Made by a program: the position numbers and the translations under genes. Under the pieces are notes generated by a model. It was not told the DNA's origin, did not search any database, and worked only from the letters and a program-made list of their open reading frames with translations. Positions 1 through 5,839 of a DNA stretch of 6,254 nucleotides are shown here, one piece after another (positions within the stretch are counted from its first letter, which is position 1; each line of letters begins with the position of its first letter). Source of the DNA: Acidobacteriota bacterium (GTDB taxonomy: Bacteria; Acidobacteriota; Vicinamibacteria; Vicinamibacterales; Vicinamibacteraceae); NCBI GenBank assembly GCA_023418055.1, contig JAEZDP010000285.1:1-6254 (forward strand). The letters are read 5' to 3'.

Positions 1-456
1 GAGGCGCTGCTGCATGCGCTCGTGGCAGGCCCGTCCACCTCGCTGGCAGAACGCCGCGTGGCCGTCGCGCAGGCATTGGCCGCGCTCGGCGTGCCTACCG
101 ACGACATGCAGGTGGCCGACGGGTCGGGCCTGTCGCGGCGCAACTTCCTGACGCCCCGCCTGCTGGTGACGCTGTTGCGCGCGCTCGACGCGCCGACGCA
201 TCGAGCAGCGGTGCGACGGGCGCTGCCGGTGGCCGGCGTGGACGGCACGCTCGAGACCCGCATGGCCGGCACGCCCTGCCAGGGCCGCGTGTGGGCCAAG
301 ACCGGGACGCTGTCGCACGCCCGCGCGCTCTCGGGCTACCTCCAGACAGGCAGCGGCCGCGAGATCGTCTTCTCGGTGCTCGCCAACAACCACCTCAGGC
401 CGACGTCGGACGTCGACGCGGAGGTCGACCGGGCACTCGTGATGTTGTGCCGCTGA
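1..456 (+). CDS. dacB: D-alanyl-D-alanine carboxypeptidase/endopeptidase, PBP4 (peptidase S13) type, C-terminal part
   Basis: This is the C-terminal 151 residues of a penicillin-binding protein of the PBP4/DacB class, which trims D-Ala and cross-bridges of peptidoglycan in the periplasm. The frame is open from base 1, so the true start, signal peptide and the catalytic SxxK motif lie left of the window. Seen directly: the family signature DGSGLSRRNFLTP, with SGLSRRN at bases 124-144 (the SxN-type motif), then WAKTGTLSHARALSGYL with the KTG triad at bases 298-306, then the usual short C-terminal strand and helix. The stop is TGA at 454-456. The GTG at base 22 is an internal codon, not the start. 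The gene converges on the AlaX-type gene with 39 bases between the two stops and no strong terminator hairpin there. The family call is firm; the exact activity cannot be judged without the N-terminal half. Confidence 0.9.
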   Translation, partial: EALLHALVAGPSTSLAERRVAVAQALAALGVPTDDMQVADGSGLSRRNFLTPRLLVTLLRALDAPTHRAAVRRALPVAGVDGTLETRMAGTPCQGRVWAKTGTLSHARALSGYLQTGSGREIVFSVLANNHLRPTSDVDAEVDRALVMLCR

Positions 457-495
457 GGCCTCGGGTCGCTCGGCACTACTCCTGAGAGCGGAGAG

Positions 496-1710
496 TCACG
501 CGAGGGCGGCGTCCACCTCACGGCGCAGATCGGCGAGAGACGCGGTGACGCCTCCGCCCTGGGCGAAATCGGCGCGCCCGCCGGCCTTTCCGCCAAGCGC
601 AGCGGCAAGGGCTCGCGCGAGACGTCCAGCGTCGTGCCCCTCGAGGTCGGCGCTGCGAGCCACGACGAGCGCGTGAGGCGCAGGTCCACCAGTCAGCACC
701 ACCAGACGACCCGGCGTCTCGACCAGCGTGGACGCGCTGCGGCGCAGGTCGGTGGCGTCCGCGGCGTCGAGGTGCGCCACGAGGAGCGCATATCCGCGAC
801 GGGGCTCGAACGCCTGCGCGAGGGAACGGGCTTCCAGGGCTGCCAGTTGCTCCCGCGCCACGTCCAGAGTCCGCCGCGTGGTCCGCAGGTCGTCCTGCAA
901 CCGCCTGACGGCGGCCGGAAGCTCCACGCGGCCGACGGAAAGGTCGCGCGCCGCCTCGTCGAGGATCGTCCGCAGGCGCCGATGGCTCGACACCGCACGC
1001 TGCCCGCAGACGAACGTCACGCGAGTGCCGCCCCTCACCCGCTCGGTGCCCAGCACGAGGATGGCGCCGATCTCACCGGTGCGTCGCACATGGGTGCCGC
1101 CGCAGGCCGAGAGGTCGTGTCCGGCGATGTCGACCAGGCGGACGGTGCCCGGGCGTCGAGTCGGACGGCGCAGCGGCAGGGCCACCGCCGCGTCGGCATC
1201 CACCATGCGCACGTGGACATCCCTGTCGTCACACACGACGACGTTGGCGTCCGCCTCCGCCATCGCCAGCTCGTCGTCTGTCACTTCGCGGTCGAGGTCG
1301 AGCGTGCAGACCTCGGCGCCGAGATGCACGCTGCGGGTCTCGGCGCAAACTGTCCGGGCAAACGACGCCGACAGCACATGCTGTCCGGTGTGCTGCTGGC
1401 GGTGGTCCGCGCGGCGGGGCGGGTCGATGTCGCCGCGGACGGCAGTGCCCGGCGCCAGGGCGCGGTCGAGGACGTGCCAGACGTGCCCGTCGTCGCCGTC
1501 GATGACGTCGAGCACGTGGGCGGGTGGGCCCTCCGTTTCTGGCGTGAGGGTGCCGACGTCGTGCAACTGGCCGCCGGACGTCGGGTAGAACGCCGAGGAA
1601 GTGAGAGTGACCGCAACCGCGTCACCGTGGGGGCGGACGTCGGTAACGGTGGAGGTGAAGGTCAGCTGGTAGGCGTCTTCGTAGTAGAGCCGTGCGGGTG
1701 CGTGCGTCAC
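496..1710 (-). CDS. Alanyl-tRNA editing protein, long AlaX type with DHHA1 domain
   Basis: This 404-residue protein resembles the editing and C-terminal parts of alanyl-tRNA synthetase without the aminoacylation domain, as in AlaX-L proteins that hydrolyse Ser-tRNA(Ala) or Gly-tRNA(Ala) in the cytoplasm. Seen in order: a small N-terminal barrel with GGQLHDVG at residues 46-53 (family form GGQPxDxG); the zinc motif HTGQH at 107-111; the second zinc motif CGGTH at 203-207; a helical, probably coiled-coil stretch around 263-297; and a DHHA1 domain ending in GGKAGGRADFAQGGG at 373-387. All four zinc ligands (H107, H111, C203, H207) are present. The start is GTG at 1710-1708. An in-frame TGA at 1740-1738, which is the stop of the upstream methyltransferase gene, rules out a longer form. 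No clear Shine-Dalgarno is seen, and the 27-base gap suggests co-transcription with the methyltransferase. The substrate preference (Ser or Gly) cannot be read from the sequence. Confidence 0.9.
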   Translation of the reverse strand: MTHAPARLYYEDAYQLTFTSTVTDVRPHGDAVAVTLTSSAFYPTSGGQLHDVGTLTPETEGPPAHVLDVIDGDDGHVWHVLDRALAPGTAVRGDIDPPRRADHRQQHTGQHVLSASFARTVCAETRSVHLGAEVCTLDLDREVTDDELAMAEADANVVVCDDRDVHVRMVDADAAVALPLRRPTRRPGTVRLVDIAGHDLSACGGTHVRRTGEIGAILVLGTERVRGGTRVTFVCGQRAVSSHRRLRTILDEAARDLSVGRVELPAAVRRLQDDLRTTRRTLDVAREQLAALEARSLAQAFEPRRGYALLVAHLDAADATDLRRSASTLVETPGRLVVLTGGPAPHALVVARSADLEGHDAGRLARALAAALGGKAGGRADFAQGGGVTASLADLRREVDAALA

Positions 1711-1737
1711 GACGGCATTGTCGCGCAGGCCGGAGCG

Positions 1738-2439
1738 TCACCGCTGCGGCGCGAAGAAGAGAAGGTGCTGCCAGGGCAGGCTGTCCACGCGTGCGTCCAA
1801 GCGATAGCCTTCGGCACCGAACTCGGCCGTGGCCTCCGCCACGCTCATCTTGTGTTCGGGTCGGATGGGGACCGACGCGTCCTCCTTGCGGTATTCGAGG
1901 ATGGCGATGCGCCCGCGTGGCGACAGCGCCGCCTTCATCCGGCGCAGCACGAGCTGCGGCTGCGAGAGCTCGTGGTAGACGTCCACCATGAGGATGAGGT
2001 CGACGGTGCCTGTCGGCAGGCGAGGGTCGTCCTCGGTGCTCCTGATGAGCTCGACGTTGGTCAGGCCCAGCCGCGTGATGCGTGCCCCGAGCAGCTCCAG
2101 CATCTCGGGCTGGAGGTCCACCGCGAGGACCTTGCCATCCGGGCCGACCTGTCTCACCAGCCGCTCGGTGTAGTAGCCGGAGCCGGCGCCGAAATCGGCC
2201 ACCACCATGCCGGGGGTGACGCCGAGCGCCTCGAGGGCGCGGGTGGTGTTCTCTTCGCGGTCACGCTCGGCGCGGTCGAGCCAGCCAGCGCCGCGGTGGC
2301 TCATCACGCCGGCGAACTCGCGTCCGGTGACAGGGTGCGTGCCGGGCGACTGGGCGGTCGTCGAGCACGTGAGCGCGGCCGGCAGCACGAGCAACAGGAG
2401 GAGGTGGAGCCAGCGGCGGTGCGGGGCGGCAGAGGTCAT
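1738..2439 (-). CDS. Class I SAM-dependent methyltransferase with N-terminal signal peptide
   Basis: This 233-residue protein has a Rossmann-type methyltransferase fold. Motif I is VVADFGAGSGYYTERL (residues 79-94), an acidic residue ends the second strand (D108 in VLAVDLQPEML), and LILMVDVYHELSQP (148-161) forms the motif IV region. The N-terminus is a classic Sec-type signal: basic MTSAAPHRRW, then a leucine-rich core (residues 11-23) and a plausible cleavage site near TTAQ (27-30). C25 is not in a good lipobox. Start choice: the frame stays open far upstream, but that extension overlaps the GNAT gene in low-complexity Arg/Pro/Ala sequence, while ATG at 2439-2437 begins the signal peptide exactly. 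No Shine-Dalgarno is evident. It lies 113 bases after the GNAT gene and 27 bases before the editing-protein gene. The substrate is unknown; it looks like the UbiE-annotated small methyltransferases, but I would not assign a quinone role. The export signal is odd because SAM is cytoplasmic. Confidence 0.85.
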   Translation of the reverse strand: MTSAAPHRRWLHLLLLLVLPAALTCSTTAQSPGTHPVTGREFAGVMSHRGAGWLDRAERDREENTTRALEALGVTPGMVVADFGAGSGYYTERLVRQVGPDGKVLAVDLQPEMLELLGARITRLGLTNVELIRSTEDDPRLPTGTVDLILMVDVYHELSQPQLVLRRMKAALSPRGRIAILEYRKEDASVPIRPEHKMSVAEATAEFGAEGYRLDARVDSLPWQHLLFFAPQR

Positions 2440-2479
2440 GGTGATGGGACGCGCGGAGGGGGCGTGGGGTGGCACGGGC

Positions 2480-2548
2480 GGCAGGTCTGACCCCAGGACG
2501 ACGCGTGGCAGGTCTGACCCCGAGACGACGCGTCGCAGGTCTGACCCC
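2480..2548. repeat. 27-bp-period tandem repeat with GGTC-N-GACC dyads
   Basis: Two full units (2480-2506, 2507-2533) and a third core (2534-2548) repeat at exactly 27 bases. The 15-base core GGCAGGTCTGACCCC is identical in units 1 and 2 and has one change (C for the first G) in unit 3. The spacer ends GACGACGCGT in units 1 and 2 and diverges after unit 3. Each core holds the dyad GGTC-T-GACC, at 2484-2492, 2511-2519 and 2538-2546. The array lies between the GNAT stop (2553) and the methyltransferase start (2439). It could be a protein-binding array, an RNA element in the 3' UTR or leader, or a local expansion of a dispersed repeat family. Similar GGGGTCAGACC-type dispersed repeats are, to my recollection, common in some GC-rich bacterial genomes; that link is not tested here. 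Confidence 0.85.
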
Positions 2549-2552
2549 AGGC

Positions 2553-2972
2553 TCAGAGCGGGAGGACGAAGTGATACGCCGTGATGTCCATCCGCTTGCG
2601 CAGATAGAAGCGATGGGCCCCGTGACGCTGGACGCCGGAGTCGAGTTCGAGCGCCCCACACTCGAGCGTCCGCGCGTGCGCCACGAGCCAGTCGAACAGC
2701 GCGTCGCCGTGGCCGCGGGAGCGGACGTCCGCGTCGGTGACGAGGTCGTCGACATACAGCACACGGCCACGCACCAGTTGGTCGAGCACGCGGAAGCCGG
2801 CAACAGCCCGCACCGTGCCGCCCTCCTCCAGCACCGCCAGGTGGTAGCCGAGCGCCTGCTGGCGCTTGACGCGGCCGACGTACTCCGCTGCCGCGAGGTG
2901 CGGCCGCAGCTGGTGCATCACGGGAAAGGTCGCGGCAATCTCGTCGTCGGCAGTGGCCAGCGCAATCAGCAT
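2553..2972 (-). CDS. GNAT family N-acetyltransferase
   Basis: This 139-residue protein is a small single-domain acetyltransferase of the GCN5-related family, which moves an acetyl group from acetyl-CoA to an amine. The core motif A is VLYVDDLVTDADVRSRGHGDALFDWLVAHAR (split here as VLYVDDLVTDADV at about residues 71-83, then RSRGHGDAL at 84-92), with the acetyl-CoA-binding R-x-x-G-x-G pattern. The C-terminal FYLRKRMDITAYHFVL is the usual motif B end. The ATG start at 2972-2970 overlaps the queC stop (2968-2966) by 7 bases, and a GAGGA Shine-Dalgarno sits 9 bases upstream (2986-2982) inside queC. This argues for coupling to queC. The substrate is unknown. Position in a queEC operon does not by itself give it a role in queuosine synthesis. 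Confidence 0.88.
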   Translation of the reverse strand: MLIALATADDEIAATFPVMHQLRPHLAAAEYVGRVKRQQALGYHLAVLEEGGTVRAVAGFRVLDQLVRGRVLYVDDLVTDADVRSRGHGDALFDWLVAHARTLECGALELDSGVQRHGAHRFYLRKRMDITAYHFVLPL

Positions 2973-3646
2973 CGGCTCGGGTCCTCGAGGCCGGCCTCGG
3001 CAAAGCCGCGGGCCCGCAGGGTACAGCTGTCACAACGTCCGCACGGGATGCCGGCGGCGTCAGGGTCGTAACACGACAGGGTCAGGCCGTAGTCCAGGCC
3101 GAGCGCGTGCCCCTTGCGCACGATGTCGGCCTTGGTGAGATCGAGCAGCGGCGCATGCACGCGAAAGGGTGTGCCTTCCACGCCGGCCCGCGTGGCCAGC
3201 GAGGCCAGCCGTTCGAAAGCACGCACGAACTCGGGGCGGCAGTCGGGATAGCCGGAGTAGTCGAGCGCGTTGACACCGATGAAGACGTCGGCCGCGCCGA
3301 GCGACTCGGCCCAGGCCAGGGCCAGCGACAGGAAGATGGTGTTGCGGGCAGGCACGTACGTCGAGGGAATCTGCCCGGCGTCGACGTCACGGTCCTTCGG
3401 CACCTCACCGGCGCCGGTGAGCGCCGAGGTGGCGATGCTCCTCAGGTCCAGGTCGATCTCGACGTGCCGCGCGACATCCAGCGAGGCCGCCACGCGGCGG
3501 GCCGCCTCGATCTCGGCCACGTGGGTCTGCCCGTAGCGGACCGTGAGCGCGTACACGTCGAAGCCGAGGTCGCGTGCGACGGCCGCGGCCGTGTAGGAAT
3601 CGAGGCCGCCGCTCAGCAACACCACGGCGGGGGGCGAGGTCGTCAT
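2966..3646 (-). CDS. queC: 7-cyano-7-deazaguanine synthase QueC
   Basis: QueC converts 7-carboxy-7-deazaguanine, with ATP and ammonia, to 7-cyano-7-deazaguanine (preQ0) in the cytoplasm, on the way to queuosine in tRNA. The 226 residues match the normal family length. Seen: the ATP pyrophosphatase loop SGGLDS (12-17), YGQTHVAEIEAA (38-49), STYVPARNTIFLSLA (95-109), DYSGYPDCRPEF (129-140) and the C-terminal zinc cluster with C192, C202, C205 and C208 (SCY...PCGRCDSC), followed by LRARGF. All expected key residues are there. The ATG at 3646-3644 overlaps the queE stop as ATGA, and GGAG lies 10 bases upstream. A longer frame to 3727 exists, but its extra 27 residues are inside queE and lack family similarity. 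The 3' end overlaps the GNAT start by 7 bases. Confidence 0.95.
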   Translation of the reverse strand: MTTSPPAVVLLSGGLDSYTAAAVARDLGFDVYALTVRYGQTHVAEIEAARRVAASLDVARHVEIDLDLRSIATSALTGAGEVPKDRDVDAGQIPSTYVPARNTIFLSLALAWAESLGAADVFIGVNALDYSGYPDCRPEFVRAFERLASLATRAGVEGTPFRVHAPLLDLTKADIVRKGHALGLDYGLTLSCYDPDAAGIPCGRCDSCTLRARGFAEAGLEDPSRC

Positions 3647-4296
3647 ACGCGACGGGCTCCGGGGCTCCACACGTACTTGTGCTGCTGCAGTTGGAGTCGG
3701 ACGGGCAGCCGGTCCTCGATGAGCCACGCCGCCAGATCCGCGGCCGGCAGCTCGCCGAACGCAGGCGAGAACTGGACGGCCGCCACGCGCCCCGCCAGCT
3801 GGTGACGCTGCACGACGTCGCGCGCGTATTCGTAGTCCTCGCGGGAGGCGATGACGAACTTCACCTCGTCGCCGGGGCGGAGCTGGTCGAGATTCGGCCA
3901 GTGCATCCGCAGGTGTTCACCCGACCCGGGACACTTGACGTCGACGATCCGGTGCACGCCTTCCGGCACATCGTCGATGGGGCGGTGCCCGCCGGTTTCG
4001 AGCAGCACGGTGTACTGGCGCTCGAGCAGGCGCGCCATCAGGGGGATGGCATTGGGCTGGAGCAGCGGCTCGCCGCCGGTCAACTCGACGAGGGGCAGCC
4101 CGAGGTTGTCGACGGCCGTCAGAATCTCGTCGAGCGTCCACTTGCGCCCTTCGTGGAACGCGTAGGGCGTGTCGCACCACCGGCAGCGCAGGTCGCAGGC
4201 CGTCAGCCGGACGAACGTGCACGGTTGCCCGGCAAACGTCGACTCGCCCTGCACCGAGGCATACACTTCGTTGACGGTCAGGGCGGGCGCGCTCAC
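3643..4296 (-). CDS. queE: 7-carboxy-7-deazaguanine synthase QueE (radical SAM)
   Basis: QueE rearranges 6-carboxy-5,6,7,8-tetrahydropterin to 7-carboxy-7-deazaguanine using a 4Fe-4S cluster and SAM; its product is the QueC substrate. With the chosen start the protein has 217 residues. Seen: TVNEVYASVQGES (8-19 region), the cluster motif CDLRCRWCDT with C34, C38 and C41 (CX3CX2C, first Cys codon at 4197-4195), the SAM-binding LTGGEPLLQ (GGEP at 74-77), LLETGG, and a C-terminus QLQQHKYVW typical of the family. Start choice: GTG at 4296-4294 puts eight residues before the conserved NEVYASVQGES. In-frame GTG at 4347 and ATG at 4341 are alternatives, but they would overlap the divergent DUF72 gene and add poorly conserved sequence. 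No Shine-Dalgarno precedes 4296; instead TACAAT lies 7 bases upstream. The partner genes queD and queF are not in the window. Confidence 0.93.
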   Translation of the reverse strand: MSAPALTVNEVYASVQGESTFAGQPCTFVRLTACDLRCRWCDTPYAFHEGRKWTLDEILTAVDNLGLPLVELTGGEPLLQPNAIPLMARLLERQYTVLLETGGHRPIDDVPEGVHRIVDVKCPGSGEHLRMHWPNLDQLRPGDEVKFVIASREDYEYARDVVQRHQLAGRVAAVQFSPAFGELPAADLAAWLIEDRLPVRLQLQQHKYVWSPGARRV

Positions 4297-4303
4297 GACG
4301 GGA

Positions 4304-4309
4304 ATTGTA
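4304..4309 (-). promoter_or_regulatory. Candidate -10 box (TACAAT) for queE
   Basis: Read on the minus strand the 16-base gap plus flank gives GGTACAATTCCCGTC directly before the GTG at 4296. TACAAT matches the -10 consensus TATAAT at five of six positions and stands out in such GC-rich DNA. Seven bases separate it from GTG, so transcription could start at or next to the start codon, giving a leaderless message. I see no good -35 hexamer at 16-18 bases. A single box is weak evidence. Confidence 0.35.
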
Positions 4310-4312
4310 CCA

Positions 4313-5263
4313 ATGCGATCGAACTCCTCACCGGTGGCCATCGGCACGTCCGGGTGGCACTACCCGAGCGGACGTGGCGCGTGGACGGGGGTGGTGTACC
4401 CGGCGGCCGCACGCGGAAGGAAGGTCGACGAACTGTCGTGGTACGCCGAGCGCTTTCGCACCGTCGAGGTCAACGTCTCGTTCTACCGGCCGCTGACCAC
4501 GGCCATGACCCGTGGCTGGGTGCAGCGGACGCCGCCGGGCTTCGAGTTCGCCGTGAAACTGCACCAGCAGTTCACGCACCCCGCTGGTCTGGGCCCTGAT
4601 CCGCGAGGGCCGGCGGTGCCCGACGTGTCGGCGTCCGACGTGACGGCCTGGCTCGAGGGCCTGGCGCCCCTGGCCGAGGCGGCGCGTCTGGGGCCGCTGC
4701 TCGCCCAGTTTCCTGCCGGATTCCACGCCACCCCCGAGACGGAAGGCTATCTGGCGTGGCTGCTCGAGGCGCTGCGGCCGCTGCCTGTGGCCGTGGAACT
4801 CCGCCACCGCTCGTGGAGCGACAGGCAGGCCGACGTCTGGCCGCTGCTCGACGCGTCCGACGCGGCCTGGACCCTCATCGACGAACCCAAGTTCTCATCG
4901 TCGGTCTTCCAGAGCACGGCGCTGGCGCGTGAGGCCGTGTCGACGCGCGGGTGGTCGTACATCAGGCTGCACGGCCGCAATGCCGCGCAGTGGTGGCAGC
5001 CGCCGACCTCGGAGGATCGCTACAACTACCTGTATTCGGACGAGGAACTCACGCCATTTGCCGAGATTGCGGAGGCGGCGCGGGCATTGGGGCGCAAGCT
5101 GTATCTCTACGCCAACAACCACTTCGGCGGCAACGCGGTGGCCAATGCGGCGCAACTACGTGCCCGGCTCGACGACCCGGTCCGTGCGCCATTCCCGCGC
5201 ACGTTCGTCGAACGTTTTCCCGGCATCGAAGAGGTCGTGGAGACGGAGCCTGCCCTGTTCTGA
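4313..5263 (+). CDS. DUF72 family protein (TIM-barrel, YecE-like)
   Basis: This 316-residue protein belongs to the DUF72 family, a TIM-barrel group without a settled biochemical function. Seen in order: VAIGTSGWHYPSG (8-20), VEVNVSFYRPLT (51-62, the family's strand with N and FY), FEFAVKLHQQFTH (77-89), LLAQFPAGF (129-137), PVAVELRHRSW (158-168), YIRLHGRN (216-223), and the hallmark KLYLYANNHFGGNAVANAAQL (262-282, split as KLYLYANNHFGG then NAVANAAQL). The ATG at 4313 starts just before the first conserved strand; the frame is open to 4169 but that extension is antisense to queE. There is no strong ribosome site, only GGGA ten bases upstream. It is divergent from queE with 16 bases between starts, and its stop is 12 bases from the convergent isomerase stop, so no terminator fits there. 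I cannot name a substrate. Confidence 0.9.
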   Translation: MRSNSSPVAIGTSGWHYPSGRGAWTGVVYPAAARGRKVDELSWYAERFRTVEVNVSFYRPLTTAMTRGWVQRTPPGFEFAVKLHQQFTHPAGLGPDPRGPAVPDVSASDVTAWLEGLAPLAEAARLGPLLAQFPAGFHATPETEGYLAWLLEALRPLPVAVELRHRSWSDRQADVWPLLDASDAAWTLIDEPKFSSSVFQSTALAREAVSTRGWSYIRLHGRNAAQWWQPPTSEDRYNYLYSDEELTPFAEIAEAARALGRKLYLYANNHFGGNAVANAAQLRARLDDPVRAPFPRTFVERFPGIEEVVETEPALF

Positions 5264-5275
5264 GCGTCGCGCCGT

Positions 5276-5839
5276 TCACTGCAGCGACACGCGCTTGAAG
5301 CGGTCGGCCACCTTCAGCTTCCGGACGGCGTCCATCCCCTCCACCACTTCGCCGAAGATGACGTAGGTGCCGTCCCACTCGGGGATGGCACGCAGCGCGA
5401 TGAACATCTGGCTGTCCGCGCCCGCGGCATTGCCCGAATGCGCCATCGACACGGTGCCGGCCCGATGTTTCAGCGTCTTGTCGAACTCGGCCACTCCGAT
5501 GGTGCGGCCGCTGCCGCCGCCGGGACTGCGCCCCCACCACTCGCGGTAGGTCATGTCGCGGGACATCTTGTCGCCCCACTGCACCGCCTGTCCTGGGATG
5601 ACGCGATGGATGCGCTGCGCGTTGTAGAAGTTCTTCTTCACCAGGTCGGTGACGTGCGCGACGGTCTTGGGCGCCTTGTCGGCGAACGTCTGGATGACGA
5701 TGCGCCCGTGTTCGGTCTCGATGACGATCCTGGGGCCGCTGCCGGCAGGTGCCTGGGCCACGACGGTGGGGCTCACCACGAGGCAGACGCATGCGGCCAG
5801 CGCTGCCGCCAGGCGGAGGCGACGCGTGAACTGGATCAT
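5276..5839 (-). CDS. Secreted cyclophilin-type peptidyl-prolyl cis-trans isomerase
   Basis: This 187-residue protein has a signal peptide (basic FTRRLRL, then a hydrophobic core at about 10-28, plausible cleavage after AQA at 28-30) and a single cyclophilin domain, so it should act on prolyl bonds in the periplasm. Seen: IVIETEHGRIVIQTF (38-52), APKTVAHVTDLVKKNFY (56-72), RIHRVIPGQAVQWGD (76-90), GTVSMAHSG (128-136), ADSQMFIAL (141-149), WDGTYVIFGEVVEGMD (155-170). By hand alignment to human CypA, R55 (here R79), Q63 (Q87), F113 (F146) and the W121 tryptophan (W155) are kept, F60 is Q84 and H126 is Y159. A segment with WWGRSPGGGSG (101-111) sits before GTVSMA and is a lineage-type variant. 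The ATG overlaps the transporter stop as ATGA, which suggests coupling; GGGGG directly before ATG is a poorly spaced ribosome site. TACACT ends 6 bases before the start but lies in transporter coding sequence. Confidence 0.92.
   Translation of the reverse strand: MIQFTRRLRLAAALAACVCLVVSPTVVAQAPAGSGPRIVIETEHGRIVIQTFADKAPKTVAHVTDLVKKNFYNAQRIHRVIPGQAVQWGDKMSRDMTYREWWGRSPGGGSGRTIGVAEFDKTLKHRAGTVSMAHSGNAAGADSQMFIALRAIPEWDGTYVIFGEVVEGMDAVRKLKVADRFKRVSLQ

Noticed and set aside
457..495. A possible terminator hairpin between the convergent dacB-like and AlaX-type genes (CTCC/GGAG at 479-482 and 490-493; CGCTC/GAGCG at 467-471 and 486-490).
   Set aside because: The stems are only four to five bases, mutually exclusive, and no T-run follows on either strand.
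634..2490. A 618-codon open frame on the plus strand, the longest in the window.
   Set aside because: It is antisense to the AlaX-type and methyltransferase genes, is rich in Arg, His, Val and Gly without any recognisable domain, and arises from codon bias in GC-rich DNA.
2440..3033. A 198-residue N-terminal extension of the methyltransferase frame, including a ninefold-residue repeat (GSDLPRVVL-like).
   Set aside because: It overlaps the GNAT and queC genes out of frame, and the peptide repeat is only the translated 27-bp DNA repeat; the signal peptide beginning at 2439 marks the real start.
3574..4599. A 341-codon plus-strand open frame and the 232-codon frame at 3107-3805.
   Set aside because: Both are antisense to queC and queE, which have complete family motifs; the products show low-complexity composition with no conserved motif.
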